Shown here: positions 36,633-46,246 of the stretch, in pieces
Layout: every line of letters starts with the position of its first letter
How positions within the stretch are numbered: the first letter of the stretch is position 1
Assembly (NCBI GenBank): GCA_964596165.1
Contig: CAZQTW010000021.1
Span: 19,674-83,673, forward strand
Direction of reading: 5' to 3'
DNA from: CAYUQT01 sp964596165
GTDB lineage: Bacteria; Planctomycetota; Phycisphaerae; UBA1845; JAFGLZ01
Length of the DNA stretch: 64,000 nt
Program-made: the position numbers and the translations under genes
Notes under the pieces: model-generated
Told to the model about the DNA's origin: nothing
Seen by the model: the letters and a program-made list of their open reading frames with translations, nothing else
Database searches by the model: none

Positions 36633-37130
36633 CTAACCCGGCACAGTTACGGCCGGTTCAATGCGTCGAGCGCCTTTCAGAACAGTCGCGAGAAGAACAG
36701 TCACATAAACGGCAATGATGACCAGCCAAACGGCCTTCATGCCGATTACCATCGACAGGTATTCGATCAGCCCCCCTGTCATTGCTCCCACCAGATTGAT
36801 CCCCAGGGCATATCCCGTTTCGCTTTGTTGCCCGAAGAGGCGGCTGAAGCAAACGCCAGGAAACAAAGGCCGGAAACCAGATAGGCGACGCGCTCATTCC
36901 ACCGTGTCGCGAAAACGGCGGTCCAGACAACCATGCACGCGGCAACCCATATCCAGGGAGAAACGCCCCCGTAGGACGTCAGGCTGAACGCAACCTTCCC
37001 AAGCAAGCTTCCTGCAATATCCCACGAATACGCCGTGAGTCTTGCATGAAGATCCATCGTGAGCGCCAGGGCTTGCCCAAGCGCAACAAAAGGGATTGAT
37101 GCAGTCCCCCTCGTCGGTCGCCGCCGCGTG
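36633..37130 (-). pseudogene. C-terminal remnant of a multi-pass membrane protein (spermidine-synthase-like), frameshifted
   Basis: Two overlapping frames give one continuous membrane sequence. The first (to 36779) includes IPFVALGQALALTMDLHARL, AYSWDIAGSLLGKVAFSL and WVAACMVVWTAVFATRW. After a shift near 36835 the second reads FGQQSETGYALGINLVGAMT, GGLIEYLSMVIGMKAVWLV and ends at 36633. Sequences of the type NL.GA..GG..EY.S...G are found at the C-termini of large membrane-fused spermidine-synthase-like proteins, which is my best guess. The frame is closed by a stop at 37136-37138, overlapping the end of the sulfatase gene, so the N-terminal part is missing. Probably a decayed fragment. Confidence 0.5.
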
Positions 37131-38750
37131 TCACGTCAAGGGACCTGATCTTGAAGTCGAGGGCAATCCCTTCCTTCTTTCGGTCGTAGGAGTGATTCCC
37201 CCGGGATAGCGAGGCGAATAGAGCATCCTGTCCGGTCGCTTCACGAGGGTGCCGTCCTTGACGAATCGTTCGCCCCGTTCCTGGAGATGTTCCACCAACC
37301 GACTTCGCCACAACTTGAGTGCATCGCCATGCAAGGCATCGCCGGCAAGATCGTGGAGTTCGCCGGGATCGCGCCGGAGGTCGAACAGTTGTTCCGTCCC
37401 GTCGAAGGCGTGGAAGATGTACTTCCACTGCCCGTCCGTCAGGGCGTTCCAGTGATTTCGCGCGTCGTAGCAGATGTCGTGTTCCAGGTCGATCCAGGGC
37501 CGCCAGGCCGGGGACTGACCTCGCAGCAGCGGCAGCAGGCTTCTACCATCGAGTTGCCCTGGAATCGCCGCCCCGGCCACATCCATGAACGTCGGCAGCA
37601 CATCCCGGAGCTCGACCGGCTGTGTGAGGACGATTCCTCGCCGATCGTCCGGCGCGAGGCCTCTGGGCCATCGAACGAGGTACGGTATCCGTGCGGAGGC
37701 CTCATACGCATAGGATTTTCGCCACAGATGATGATCGCCGGTCATATCGCCGTGGTCAGCCGCGAAGAGAATAAAGGTATCGTCCAGCATTCCCCGACGT
37801 TCGAGGGCGTTCAGGATTCTTCCAATCTGCTCGTCGACGAAGCTCACCGAACCATAGTATCCGCGACGAGACCGGCGAACCTGATCCAAGCCCAGGTCGC
37901 CGTGCCAGAGGTCGTTGGTGAATGGTCGCGGCAGAGGTGCGTATATTCTTGCCCAATCGCCGATGCGCGGCGAGGGCATATCCTGGTCTCTGTATTTCTC
38001 CCAGAATCGTGGCGGCGGGTCGTACGGACTGTGTGGCCGCGCGAAGGACACCTTCAGGAAGAACGGCTCGGATCGTTCGTATCCCGTGATGAAATCGACG
38101 GCCATTTGTGCGGTCCAGGATGTTGGGTGGAGGTGCTCCGGCAGGACGTAGGGTGCGGCGCGATGATCGTTCCACCCGATGCCGGTGGCGTCGGGGTCCC
38201 TGCCGGGCGCCTGCGTGGCGAACCATTGGTGATAGTCGCTGATGAAATCGGGCGTCTCTCTTCGACCGGATTCGTCGAGAAGCACTCGATGAAAGCCGTT
38301 CAGCTCTCGCTGTGGATGCCAATGCATCTTGCCGATTCCGAACGTGTAGTAACCCGCGTCCCGAAGGGCCTGCGGCAGCTTCATAGGGTACGCGTTGGAA
38401 ACCCTTCCGAACCCCAGCATCCCATGATTCCACGGACTCAACCCCGTGAGCAGCGCCGTTCGAGCGGGCGTACAGGTGGGCGTGGAACTATAGGCAACGG
38501 AAAAACGCGCCCCCTCCTTGGCCAACCGATCGAGGTGCGGCGTTCGGATTGCCTTGTTCCCGTCACAACCCAGACAATCCCCTCGAAACTGATCGGCCAT
38601 GAGTAAGACGATGTTCGGTCGTCGCGGTCTCGAGACGGGTTCGGAAGCCTCCGTGACTTGGCGGATGAGCGCTGTCGCAATGGCCGCACGACCGGCCCGA
38701 TCCAAGAACTCGCGTCGGCTTGGCGATCCGCTTTCTGAACACTTCTTCAT
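37131..38750 (-). CDS. Exported sulfatase (formylglycine-dependent)
   Basis: 539 residues. The signature C-T-P-A-R (C93 to R97) in PTCTPARTALLTG is the site where Cys becomes formylglycine, so a maturation enzyme is needed. Metal ligands include D53 in LLMADQF and the later AADHGDMTGDH. An N-terminal twin-arginine-like signal (SPSRREFLDRAGRAAIATALI, 9-29) suggests Tat export. GGAG before ATG 38750 supports the start. It should remove sulfate esters from polysaccharides in the periplasm. Its neighbour is an SGNH hydrolase, a frequent partner in degradation of decorated glycans. The exact sulfated sugar is unknown. Confidence 0.93.
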   Translation of the reverse strand: MKKCSESGSPSRREFLDRAGRAAIATALIRQVTEASEPVSRPRRPNIVLLMADQFRGDCLGCDGNKAIRTPHLDRLAKEGARFSVAYSSTPTCTPARTALLTGLSPWNHGMLGFGRVSNAYPMKLPQALRDAGYYTFGIGKMHWHPQRELNGFHRVLLDESGRRETPDFISDYHQWFATQAPGRDPDATGIGWNDHRAAPYVLPEHLHPTSWTAQMAVDFITGYERSEPFFLKVSFARPHSPYDPPPRFWEKYRDQDMPSPRIGDWARIYAPLPRPFTNDLWHGDLGLDQVRRSRRGYYGSVSFVDEQIGRILNALERRGMLDDTFILFAADHGDMTGDHHLWRKSYAYEASARIPYLVRWPRGLAPDDRRGIVLTQPVELRDVLPTFMDVAGAAIPGQLDGRSLLPLLRGQSPAWRPWIDLEHDICYDARNHWNALTDGQWKYIFHAFDGTEQLFDLRRDPGELHDLAGDALHGDALKLWRSRLVEHLQERGERFVKDGTLVKRPDRMLYSPRYPGGITPTTERRKGLPSTSRSGPLT

Positions 38751-38781
38751 GCCGGATCCTCCGCTCCGCCGCCCGTCATGG

Positions 38782-40017
38782 TCATGGACCGGCCAGTTGC
38801 ACCTGCGCCTTGAACCATCGCGAAAGCAACTGCTCGGGCGTGCTCTGATCGGCCGGGCTCCGTTCGATCAGGCCGATGTCGTGACCCAGTGTGATATCCT
38901 TGACGAGCTGTTCCGTCTGCGTGGGCTGAGTTGTTGCGGCCGCGCGACCGACAGATGGCGACACGACAACCAGATCCCATTGAGCCAAACCGAACGACAG
39001 GCCCCAATTCAGAATCCAGTGATAGGATCGGATGAACGGCTCTATCCGGTCCGCCTTCGCACTCACGGGCACAGCCACCACCACCAGGTTGGGGTGCATG
39101 TCGCGGAGGCCCTTGGCCCAGGCCTCCAGTTCGGCAATCGATTTGCCATGGGCGTGCCATGGGATGACCTCAACTTTCGCCGAGGGGTTGAGTTCCGTGA
39201 GGATCTTGGGGACGAGGACGTCATACGGTTCCATGGCGACCAGCTTGATCGGCTTGCCCTCTTTCAACAGCCGAAGGGTGTGGGGAATGCTCAAGGGTAA
39301 AGGCCCGACATCCGCAAGCGATACGCGCTTCTTCGCGATGACATTGGCGATCTCCTCCGCGAAGAGCTTGTGACCGGTCATGGCAGGGTGAATCGCGTCG
39401 CTCATCATGGCTTCGAAATGGAGAGGATTCTTGATCTTCACGGCCTCGTAGGCGGCATGGCAATCGACCACCGGCACCTTCTGCTCGCCGGCCACCGTGC
39501 GAATGGCCGCCGCATATTCGGCGAGGCGATTGACGGGGCGACGCGGATCCTCCGGGAAGATCGCATTCGGCGTGCACAGGACAACGGCGGCCCCCATCGC
39601 CCGACACCGCCGGATGATCTCCTTCATGTTTTCTCGGAACTTGGCCAAGTCGCCGGCCACGACGTCGTTCATGCCGAACATGACGACCACAAGGTGAGGC
39701 TTTCTGCTGAGCACGTCCTTCTCGATCCTCTGCAACGCCTGGACGGTCGAGTGTCCGCTGATGCCCGCGTTGATCATCTCGATCTTGGCCTCGTGGTAGA
39801 TCTTCTTCAGCGCGATGCCGAGCATATCACACCAGGCCCGTCGTCCCCCGGTGTGATAGTAGACACCCGTAATGCTGTCGCCGAAGCAGACGATCCGGAC
39901 GGTCTGCTCCCCCGATTTCAGCAGCTCGGTCACCTTCGCCAGTTCCGATTCGGAACCGGGAGTCTCCGCGAACACGATTCCTGAAAGGCTGAGCAAGAGG
40001 CTTGTGATCGGAATCAC
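38782..40017 (-). CDS. Exported SGNH/GDSL-family hydrolase with extra C-terminal domain
   Basis: 411 residues from GTG 40017, placed 8 bases after AGGAG. The start gives a clean signal peptide (ITSLLLSLSGIVFA, 4-17). SGNH blocks are present: GDS (46-48, catalytic Ser48), NAGISG (83-88), GMND (115-118) and DAIHPAMTGH with D207/H210. These enzymes deacetylate glycans or act as lipases. Residues 240-411 form a second alpha/beta region (KLVAMEPYDVLVPKIL, then HPNLVVVAVPVSA) that could be a degenerate SGNH-like domain or a substrate-binding unit. It precedes the sulfatase gene in the same direction with a 31-base gap. Confidence 0.87.
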   Translation of the reverse strand: MIPITSLLLSLSGIVFAETPGSESELAKVTELLKSGEQTVRIVCFGDSITGVYYHTGGRRAWCDMLGIALKKIYHEAKIEMINAGISGHSTVQALQRIEKDVLSRKPHLVVVMFGMNDVVAGDLAKFRENMKEIIRRCRAMGAAVVLCTPNAIFPEDPRRPVNRLAEYAAAIRTVAGEQKVPVVDCHAAYEAVKIKNPLHFEAMMSDAIHPAMTGHKLFAEEIANVIAKKRVSLADVGPLPLSIPHTLRLLKEGKPIKLVAMEPYDVLVPKILTELNPSAKVEVIPWHAHGKSIAELEAWAKGLRDMHPNLVVVAVPVSAKADRIEPFIRSYHWILNWGLSFGLAQWDLVVVSPSVGRAAATTQPTQTEQLVKDITLGHDIGLIERSPADQSTPEQLLSRWFKAQVQLAGP

Positions 40018-40111
40018 GAGGCTACTCCTGTGCGGTTCGGAATGACTCGGAAAGGTTGAACCGAGGCACGTCCGGTTCGGCGATTCCCCCCCACGGCCGA
40101 CAGCCCCGGAA

Positions 40112-41122
40112 TCACGCCTCGTCTTCCCAGTCTTCGTCTTCCTCGAAGTCCTTTTGCATGATCTCGTTGACCGTCTCGATGAGCCCATTGGCGTCCATCT
40201 TGTAGTACGCCAGCAGGTCGTCCGGATAGCCGACGATGGCGTAGGTATTGGGAATACCGACCTTCTTGAATGCACACCCCTTACCGCTGGCGGCAATCAC
40301 GTCCGCCACCGCCGTACCCAGCCCCCCGCTGATGTTGTGATCCTCGACCGTAATGATCCGCCGAGTATCGACTACTGCCCGGAGGATGGCCTCCTCGTCG
40401 ATCGGCTTGATCGTGTGCATGTTGATCACGCGGACGCTCAGCCCGGAGTTCTTCTTCAGGAACCGGGCCGCCTCCAGCGCCTGGAGCACGGTTACACCGC
40501 AGGCGATCAGGGCGATGTCGGTCCCCTCGTGCATTTCGATGGCCTTGCCGATCTTGAATTCGAATTCCATCGACTGGTGAACCGGCGGTTCAAAACCCCG
40601 TCCGATTCGGATGTATACGGGACCTTCCATGTCGATCGCGGCGGCAACGGCCTTGCCGGTCTCGTACCCGTCGGCCGGCACCATCACCGTCATGTTCGCG
40701 AACGATCGCATGATGGCAATGTCTTCCGTGCAGTGATGCGTGGTGCCCGCCTGCCCAAACGAGGTGCCGGCATGCGTCGCGATGATTTTGACGTTGCGCT
40801 TCTGGTAATCGATATCGGTCCGGACTTGCTCCGCCGCCCGCATCGACGTGAAGACCGCAAACGTGGAAACCACCGGTGTCAGCCCGGCGGCCGCCATGCC
40901 GCTCGCCAGGCTGAACATGTTCGCTTCCTGGATCCCCACGTTGAAAAACCGTTCCGGGAACTTCTTCTGAAACGTACCGATCTTCGTCGAGCCGGCAAGG
41001 TCCGCGGTCAGCGCCACGATGTCGGGGCGTTGAGCCCCGATCTGCGTGAGGACCTCGCCGTAGATCTCGCGGGCCGTCATGTGGTCCGCATCCGCGATGT
41101 TCCACGTCAATCCTTCCGGCAT
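40112..41122 (-). CDS. Transketolase C-terminal subunit (split transketolase/DXS-like)
   Basis: 336 residues from ATG 41122 (GAGAGGG upstream). It contains the pyrimidine-binding half of a TPP enzyme: ALTADLAGSTKIGTF, RFFNVGIQEANMFSLASGMA (with the catalytic Glu that activates TPP) and THHCTEDIAIMRSF, and then the C-terminal transketolase domain (DTRRIITVEDHNISGGLG). In split transketolases this chain pairs with a separate N-terminal TPP/phosphate-binding subunit normally encoded just upstream. Here the upstream neighbour is an unrelated plus-strand gene, so the partner must be elsewhere. It transfers two-carbon ketol units in pentose metabolism. Confidence 0.88.
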   Translation of the reverse strand: MPEGLTWNIADADHMTAREIYGEVLTQIGAQRPDIVALTADLAGSTKIGTFQKKFPERFFNVGIQEANMFSLASGMAAAGLTPVVSTFAVFTSMRAAEQVRTDIDYQKRNVKIIATHAGTSFGQAGTTHHCTEDIAIMRSFANMTVMVPADGYETGKAVAAAIDMEGPVYIRIGRGFEPPVHQSMEFEFKIGKAIEMHEGTDIALIACGVTVLQALEAARFLKKNSGLSVRVINMHTIKPIDEEAILRAVVDTRRIITVEDHNISGGLGTAVADVIAASGKGCAFKKVGIPNTYAIVGYPDDLLAYYKMDANGLIETVNEIMQKDFEEDEDWEDEA

Positions 41123-41340
41123 GACAATCCCTCTCACTCTGATGGGCTACACCGAAGACCGTGTCGAACGATCGTCATTCTAGCGGGGGACCGGTCGCGA
41201 AGCGACAGCCCATTTTCCGTCTGACCTCCGACCGGATCTCCTCGGCAGCCGCAGCCGGGACGGTTCATCGGCGAAGCAAGGTCACTCCACCCGGCCAACT
41301 TGACACCAGGGGCGCACACGGCTCAGATGGAAACGCGCCC

Positions 41341-43029
41341 ATGGACCATCATCAGTCGTCAGATCAGCCTCCATTCGCGGAACGTCCACCGGACCGACGC
41401 CGAATCGTCGTCCTGAGCCTCATGGCCATCCTCGTCGTGGCCTTCCTGCTTCGGTTTCCTCCCTGTCTCAGGTACCTGCATGTGGATGAGCGAATGGTGC
41501 TGGAGAATGTTCTGAAGTTCATCAAGGAACGAACCGTCGTGCCGGCCCACTACCAATACCCGACTTTCTTCAGCTATATCGCCGCGCCACCCACGGTATT
41601 GTGGTCCGTGGTCCTCTCGGCAATGGGCCGATATGACTCGCCGGCCGACGTGATGGCCATGAGGTACTTGGATTCGATCGTCGCGTTCTTTCCCCTTCGC
41701 CTGACCAGCCTCGTCCTCGGCCTGGCAACGATCTGGATGGTCTTCCTATTGGGCCGCAAGCACTTTGACGTCAGGACGGGCCTACTCGCCGCGGCAATCC
41801 TGACATGCTCGTACGTTCACGTCGAGCGGTCCGCCCTGGGACTGCCCGACGCCGCCACCGCCTTCCTGGCGACAGGCGCGTTCCACGCCATCCTCTCCGC
41901 GTTTCGATCCGACAAGCGCCGCTTGTGGGTTCTTGCAGGGCTGCTGGTGGGCTTGGCGACGGCAACGAAATACAACGCCGGCCTTCTGGTCTGTTCGCTC
42001 TTGACGGCGCACGTCCTCCGCCTGAAATCCGACGGCAAACTTCGCGTGCCCAGACTATGGATAAACGCGAGTCTGCTCCTGAGCGGCCTGACCGTCGTGG
42101 TGACCTTCTTCATAGCCTCTCCGGCTTGGCTGATCCAGCCCAGGATCTTCTTCGACACCTTCCTCTTGCAGGCAGCACACTCCAAACAGGGAGTCATGGG
42201 CGTGTACAAGACGCCCTATGCAGGATGGCTTGTTCAGGCGTGGCAGCAGGAATCGGCACTTGCGGTCGCCATGCTAATCGGCCTGCTTTATGCACTCATT
42301 CGTCGGCGAGGCAAGGACATGATCCTCGCCATGACCGTCCTGCCCGCGATCATCACCATCGGTGCCGGGCGATACGGCGGCCTTCACTACTTTCTGTTCG
42401 CCTACCCGGCGACGGCCCTGCTGGCCTCGCGAGCCCTCCTGCAGGCTTGGGATTCACTGGCCCCAAAACCAGCCGCGCGAATCGGCCTCGTCGCCACGGG
42501 AATGGTCAGTTTCCTCCGGCCAATCATTCACGTGGCGCAATATGCGGTCCTCAGTCTGATCGCGACCGACAGCCGTCTGGAAGCACAAAACTGGATCAAC
42601 CAGAACCTCCCAGCGGGCTCGCGAATCGCCTTGGATCCCGTGGATGTGCCGAAGCTCCGGGCAGAGGGCCGTTCCGGACTCCTCGAAGGCGAGCGAGCGG
42701 CCTTCTTCAAGGAGCGGCTGAAAACCTTCCGGCCGTACCGGTTGAGCCAAGTACCTTGCGAAACGGCCGGTCCAGGCGACGTGGACGCGGATTACATGGT
42801 CCTCAGCAATGCTTGGTATGACCGCTTCAAGCCGGATCCGCCGCCGCCCGCAAGCCCCTTCCACAAGGCCCATGCGGCGGCCAAACGATTCTACGCCGAT
42901 CTCTTCGACACATCCGGCTCCACAGGTTGGACACTTGCCAAGACATTCGACACCGGCAACGGACCCCGAATTCTGATCTATCAACGCCTGCGACCGACGA
43001 CAACGTCGGCCGCTCCGACAAGCCGGTAA
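41341..43029 (+). CDS. GT39/ArnT-like membrane glycosyltransferase
   Basis: 562 residues from ATG 41341. The first helix (VVLSLMAILVVAFLLRF, 23-39) is followed by LRYLHVDERMVLENVLKF, whose D49-E50 is the catalytic-loop signature of polyprenyl-phosphate-sugar-dependent transferases. About ten more helices reach residue 430; the rest is a soluble periplasmic domain. It should transfer a sugar from a lipid carrier to a protein, lipid or glycan outside the inner membrane. It is one of four such enzymes in this window and is divergent from the transketolase gene. Confidence 0.82.
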   Translation: MDHHQSSDQPPFAERPPDRRRIVVLSLMAILVVAFLLRFPPCLRYLHVDERMVLENVLKFIKERTVVPAHYQYPTFFSYIAAPPTVLWSVVLSAMGRYDSPADVMAMRYLDSIVAFFPLRLTSLVLGLATIWMVFLLGRKHFDVRTGLLAAAILTCSYVHVERSALGLPDAATAFLATGAFHAILSAFRSDKRRLWVLAGLLVGLATATKYNAGLLVCSLLTAHVLRLKSDGKLRVPRLWINASLLLSGLTVVVTFFIASPAWLIQPRIFFDTFLLQAAHSKQGVMGVYKTPYAGWLVQAWQQESALAVAMLIGLLYALIRRRGKDMILAMTVLPAIITIGAGRYGGLHYFLFAYPATALLASRALLQAWDSLAPKPAARIGLVATGMVSFLRPIIHVAQYAVLSLIATDSRLEAQNWINQNLPAGSRIALDPVDVPKLRAEGRSGLLEGERAAFFKERLKTFRPYRLSQVPCETAGPGDVDADYMVLSNAWYDRFKPDPPPPASPFHKAHAAAKRFYADLFDTSGSTGWTLAKTFDTGNGPRILIYQRLRPTTTSAAPTSR

Positions 43030-43042
43030 GCGCGTACGACGT

Positions 43043-44056
43043 TCAGTCCGCGACCTGATAGAGATTGGCCGGCCCAAGATGCTTCGGCCAAAGGCCCGTT
43101 TCAAAGAGAAACTGCCGGACATGCGTGCATAGGTGGCACTTGCTTGCGTACCCGTTTGGCAAAGGCGTGTAACCGTGCGATTGGGCGAGGTGGAGAAGCC
43201 CCAGCGGGCCGTCGTCAACCAGCGGAGCCAAGATCGGTTCGTCCTGCCAACCGACCGCCAGCCTGCTCCACATCTCGTCGAGGGGTTCGGCGCGGGCATT
43301 CCCCAGGAGAATCCCACTGCAGACACCCGGAAAGACGGAACCATCAGGCCCTACATGGACGTGCTTGCTCTTGAGCAGTTCCGCAATGCAGTGTTGCCCG
43401 GAGAAGTGATCAGGGGGATACAGCCCCAGCAGCGGCGCAATCGTGAACGCTGCTCGCCCCGTCAGTCGCTCGGGATGTCGGTGGAGCGAATCAACGTATG
43501 CCTCGCGCCGCCTCCCCACGTCGTCCGGATACGCCGCCCAAACAGGATCGGCTCGAACGGCATCCTCCCACCGTAGTCTCACACCCTGTGGCCCGAAAAC
43601 CTCGCGAGCGATCCGAACACAACGAAGGACAGGACCGAGAGGCACGAACTCCTGGTGGAACACATCCGTGGATATGTCCAGTCGGGGAACGCCGAGCGAC
43701 CGCAGCATCTCAAGTCGCTCGCGCGTCATGTCGTCGTCGGCAGCCCAGAAGGCGTTCGTCTCCACCTTCTGAGGGCGGGGCAGATCGGCGTGATTCGCGG
43801 CCTGAAGAATGGCTACCAGATTCTCGAATCGCCCGAAGGGCTCCCCCCCCGTCAGGTGGACCTGAATGCGACGTCCGTCTTTGGCGGCCACTCGGTCAAG
43901 CTGACCCCAGAACGCCACCGCATCGTCCGGCGCGAGCGCCCCCCCCTGCTCAGGCGATCCGCAAACGTAGCAAAACACGCACCGCGCGTTGCACCACCAG
44001 GTTGTCAACAGCCCGGCGAAACGCCAGGCGCGCAGTTCTTTTCTTGGAGCTTGCAT
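43043..44056 (-). CDS. Radical SAM protein with SPASM-like C-terminus
   Basis: 337 residues. The 4Fe-4S/SAM motif is C22-x3-C26-x2-C29 (WCNARCVFCYVC), with an additional Cys32; the GGEP motif follows in VHLTGGEPFGRF (about 67-78). Extra cysteines in the second half (SGQHCIAELL, VFPGVCSG, SKCHLCTHV) suggest an auxiliary cluster as in SPASM/Twitch enzymes that modify peptides or install cross-links. No precursor peptide is obvious nearby, so it could instead act on a sugar or lipid. The same strand carries a B12-type radical SAM gene 37 bases upstream, suggesting one operon. Confidence 0.8.
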   Translation of the reverse strand: MQAPRKELRAWRFAGLLTTWWCNARCVFCYVCGSPEQGGALAPDDAVAFWGQLDRVAAKDGRRIQVHLTGGEPFGRFENLVAILQAANHADLPRPQKVETNAFWAADDDMTRERLEMLRSLGVPRLDISTDVFHQEFVPLGPVLRCVRIAREVFGPQGVRLRWEDAVRADPVWAAYPDDVGRRREAYVDSLHRHPERLTGRAAFTIAPLLGLYPPDHFSGQHCIAELLKSKHVHVGPDGSVFPGVCSGILLGNARAEPLDEMWSRLAVGWQDEPILAPLVDDGPLGLLHLAQSHGYTPLPNGYASKCHLCTHVRQFLFETGLWPKHLGPANLYQVAD

Positions 44057-44093
44057 GTCGGGCGTTCCCGGAGTCGCCGAGGTCCATTATACG

Positions 44094-45917
44094 TTATTGA
44101 CACGATGTGCGTTCAGCCGACGACGCCGTCGCTCCGGCCCGCGTGTGGGAGGCTTCGGAAGGGGAAACCAGCGTCCATGCCCGATCGGGAGGCGTGGTCC
44201 TTCGGACAATGGGTCCCCACCACAATCGAAACGCCCAGCGCAGATTCTCGACCGCCGTCCTGGCCAGGGCGTACATCCCCACCAGTTGCACGCCGGCCTC
44301 TATTAGGAACAGCCGCCGCGACGGCTTGATGAGGCTCCACAGGAAGTTGAGCGGATTGTAGAAGGTGAGATAGCCGGCGAGCATCCTCAGTTGTACAAGC
44401 CAGGGACTCTTCGATCGTGTGGCCACCACATGGTTGCCGTCGATCTGCCAGTGCTTGACCGGACGGCCTCCCACGCTGTCGAAAACCAATTTGTCCAAAT
44501 AGACCTTCTCACAGCTCGGCGAGCCCACCGACGGCGTCAGCATCGTGATCTGCATACTCACCGCACCGGCTTGTCGCAAGAAGACGACTTGGTTCATCAG
44601 CCCCGATAGATTGCCGCGCGAAAGCAGCGGCTGTTTGTCGTGATGGACCATCATCGGCATGGGAGAAATGCCGACGCGGGTTAGTTCGGTGAACAGTTCC
44701 CGGGCCTGATCGGGCCTCTGCCCCTTGCGGACGAGGGCCCCGGTAAGATCTTCGATGCCGAACCATACCGCCCGCATCCCCGCCCGTCTGGCCAGTTGCA
44801 TTAGGTCGAGGTTCTTATACGCGTCGAACTGCGTCGACTCCGTTCCCCAGCGAAGGTGATTCTTCAGACGGCGACCATCCCATTCGGTATGAGCCAGCAC
44901 GCTCAGGATCTCTTCGGCTCGCTGCCGGTTGTTGAAGAAGTTGTCGCATGTGCCGAAGAAATGGTGGATCCCCGTGCTCCGGACGATCGCCTTCATTTCC
45001 TCCGCCAATCGCTCTCCGCTCTTATTGCGGAACGACCGCTGATTGAACAGCGGAATCGGGCAGAAGTCGCAGTGGAACTTGCACCCTTGCGTCATGACCA
45101 ACGGGGCAATGATCCCGTAGCGCCACACCCGATCCAGCGGCAACGGTGAAGAACTGAGCGTCGAGTGACGATGCGGAGGCTCCAGCAGACGAAAGCCATC
45201 CAGAGCGAACGGAAGTTCGTCCAAGTCGCGAACCAAACGCTGAACGCCCGTATCCACCAGGCAATCCGATCCGTTCTCCGAACAGTCCGGCTTGTACACC
45301 AACCCCAGTACCTGATCGAGCGCGCCGTCGCGTCTCGCCCGATCAAACGCCTGACGCATGGTCCCGCCGGACTTGCGATAATCCATTAGGACCTCGAGCA
45401 ATTGCGCCAGGACAAACGCTTCGCCCGTAACGGCCACGTCGACGCTGACGTGAGCGTCGCCCCCGATCGCAAATAGGTCCCACGGCTCGTAGATCGCCTT
45501 GGGACCACCGGCAATGATGAGCGGACGCTCCGCCCGAGGCATCCGACATGCATCCGCCACGAGCTGATAGGCGGGCTCGCAGTGAATCTGCATGCTGCTC
45601 ACCAGTAACATCTCAGGCGTTCGGCTGCCCAGTCTGGCCTCTGACGGACGAAACTTCGGGGTCCACTGCTGCAACACAATGCGAGTGTTCGTCAGCCCGC
45701 AATCGTGCAGCGTCGAACCGATGACGCGGACCCCCGCCGGGACCATGCGCCGGTCGGCGAAGAGAAATGGGAGAATGCGTGTCCGAAAATCAAACGCATA
45801 AACGATGACGGACGGAATGTCCAAGCCGGCGGTCAACTCTCGAAGACGCGCGCGGATTCGGGGGAATTCTCCAGGCTGGGTAAATACGTCCCCTTGTGGC
45901 CGTGTGGGTAGTGCCAA
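44094..45917 (-). CDS. B12-binding-type radical SAM protein
   Basis: 607 residues if TTG 45917 is used; a later TTG near 45824 would begin just before the conserved-looking VIVYAFDFRTRILPFLFADR and is equally possible. The N-terminal 170 residues resemble a cobalamin-type Rossmann domain (AGVRVIGSTLHDCGL, LIIAGGPKAIYEP), though the DxHxxG motif of base-off B12 binding is not clear. The radical-SAM core has C279-x3-C283-x2-C286 (GCKFHCDFCPIP). A C-terminal extension of about 150 residues is hydrophobic in places (LAGYLTFYNPLNFLWSLI), so it may contact membrane lipids. Such enzymes methylate or rearrange unactivated carbons. Reaction unknown. Confidence 0.8.
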   Translation of the reverse strand: MALPTRPQGDVFTQPGEFPRIRARLRELTAGLDIPSVIVYAFDFRTRILPFLFADRRMVPAGVRVIGSTLHDCGLTNTRIVLQQWTPKFRPSEARLGSRTPEMLLVSSMQIHCEPAYQLVADACRMPRAERPLIIAGGPKAIYEPWDLFAIGGDAHVSVDVAVTGEAFVLAQLLEVLMDYRKSGGTMRQAFDRARRDGALDQVLGLVYKPDCSENGSDCLVDTGVQRLVRDLDELPFALDGFRLLEPPHRHSTLSSSPLPLDRVWRYGIIAPLVMTQGCKFHCDFCPIPLFNQRSFRNKSGERLAEEMKAIVRSTGIHHFFGTCDNFFNNRQRAEEILSVLAHTEWDGRRLKNHLRWGTESTQFDAYKNLDLMQLARRAGMRAVWFGIEDLTGALVRKGQRPDQARELFTELTRVGISPMPMMVHHDKQPLLSRGNLSGLMNQVVFLRQAGAVSMQITMLTPSVGSPSCEKVYLDKLVFDSVGGRPVKHWQIDGNHVVATRSKSPWLVQLRMLAGYLTFYNPLNFLWSLIKPSRRLFLIEAGVQLVGMYALARTAVENLRWAFRLWWGPIVRRTTPPDRAWTLVSPSEASHTRAGATASSAERTSCQ

Positions 45918-46246
45918 GTCTTGATGTCCTGTGGCAAACCGCTGTGCGGGACCGGCGAAGTCGCCGCCCCAGGCAAACGAACTAACTCAGGATCCCCCCA
46001 AACGCGAAGAGTATAGCCGACGCGGTCGGGAGAAACAACGCCCTGAGTCAACCCGCTCAGCGATTGAGACAGGAGTCTACCGCACCCCTCATACTGCATC
46101 GATCGTATACGTGCCCCCAACGCGCGGACCGTCGCCGATTGAAAGCCGGATAGACGTTCCAGATCGCCTTTTTGACGGCTCGACGCTCGCCGCAGAGCCT
46201 GATACCATGCGTTCTGTGAGTACGGTCAACTCGGGGCGGCTGGAAA
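45918..46246. other. Non-coding gap between radical SAM and TPR genes
   Basis: About 330 bases between divergent genes; promoters for both should lie here. I see no convincing -35/-10 pair, RNA gene or strong hairpin. A minus-strand open frame (DIKTWHYPHGHKGTYLP) overlaps the start of the radical SAM gene but lacks a ribosome site. Confidence 0.4.

Noticed and set aside
35388..36884. A 498-codon plus-strand open frame opposite the URO-D-like gene
   Set aside because: No family resemblance and the minus-strand protein has clear motifs and a strong ribosome site.
45833..46120. A 95-codon minus-strand open frame overlapping the start of the B12-type radical SAM gene
   Set aside because: It lacks a ribosome site and does not join to the radical SAM frame in a way that resembles the family.
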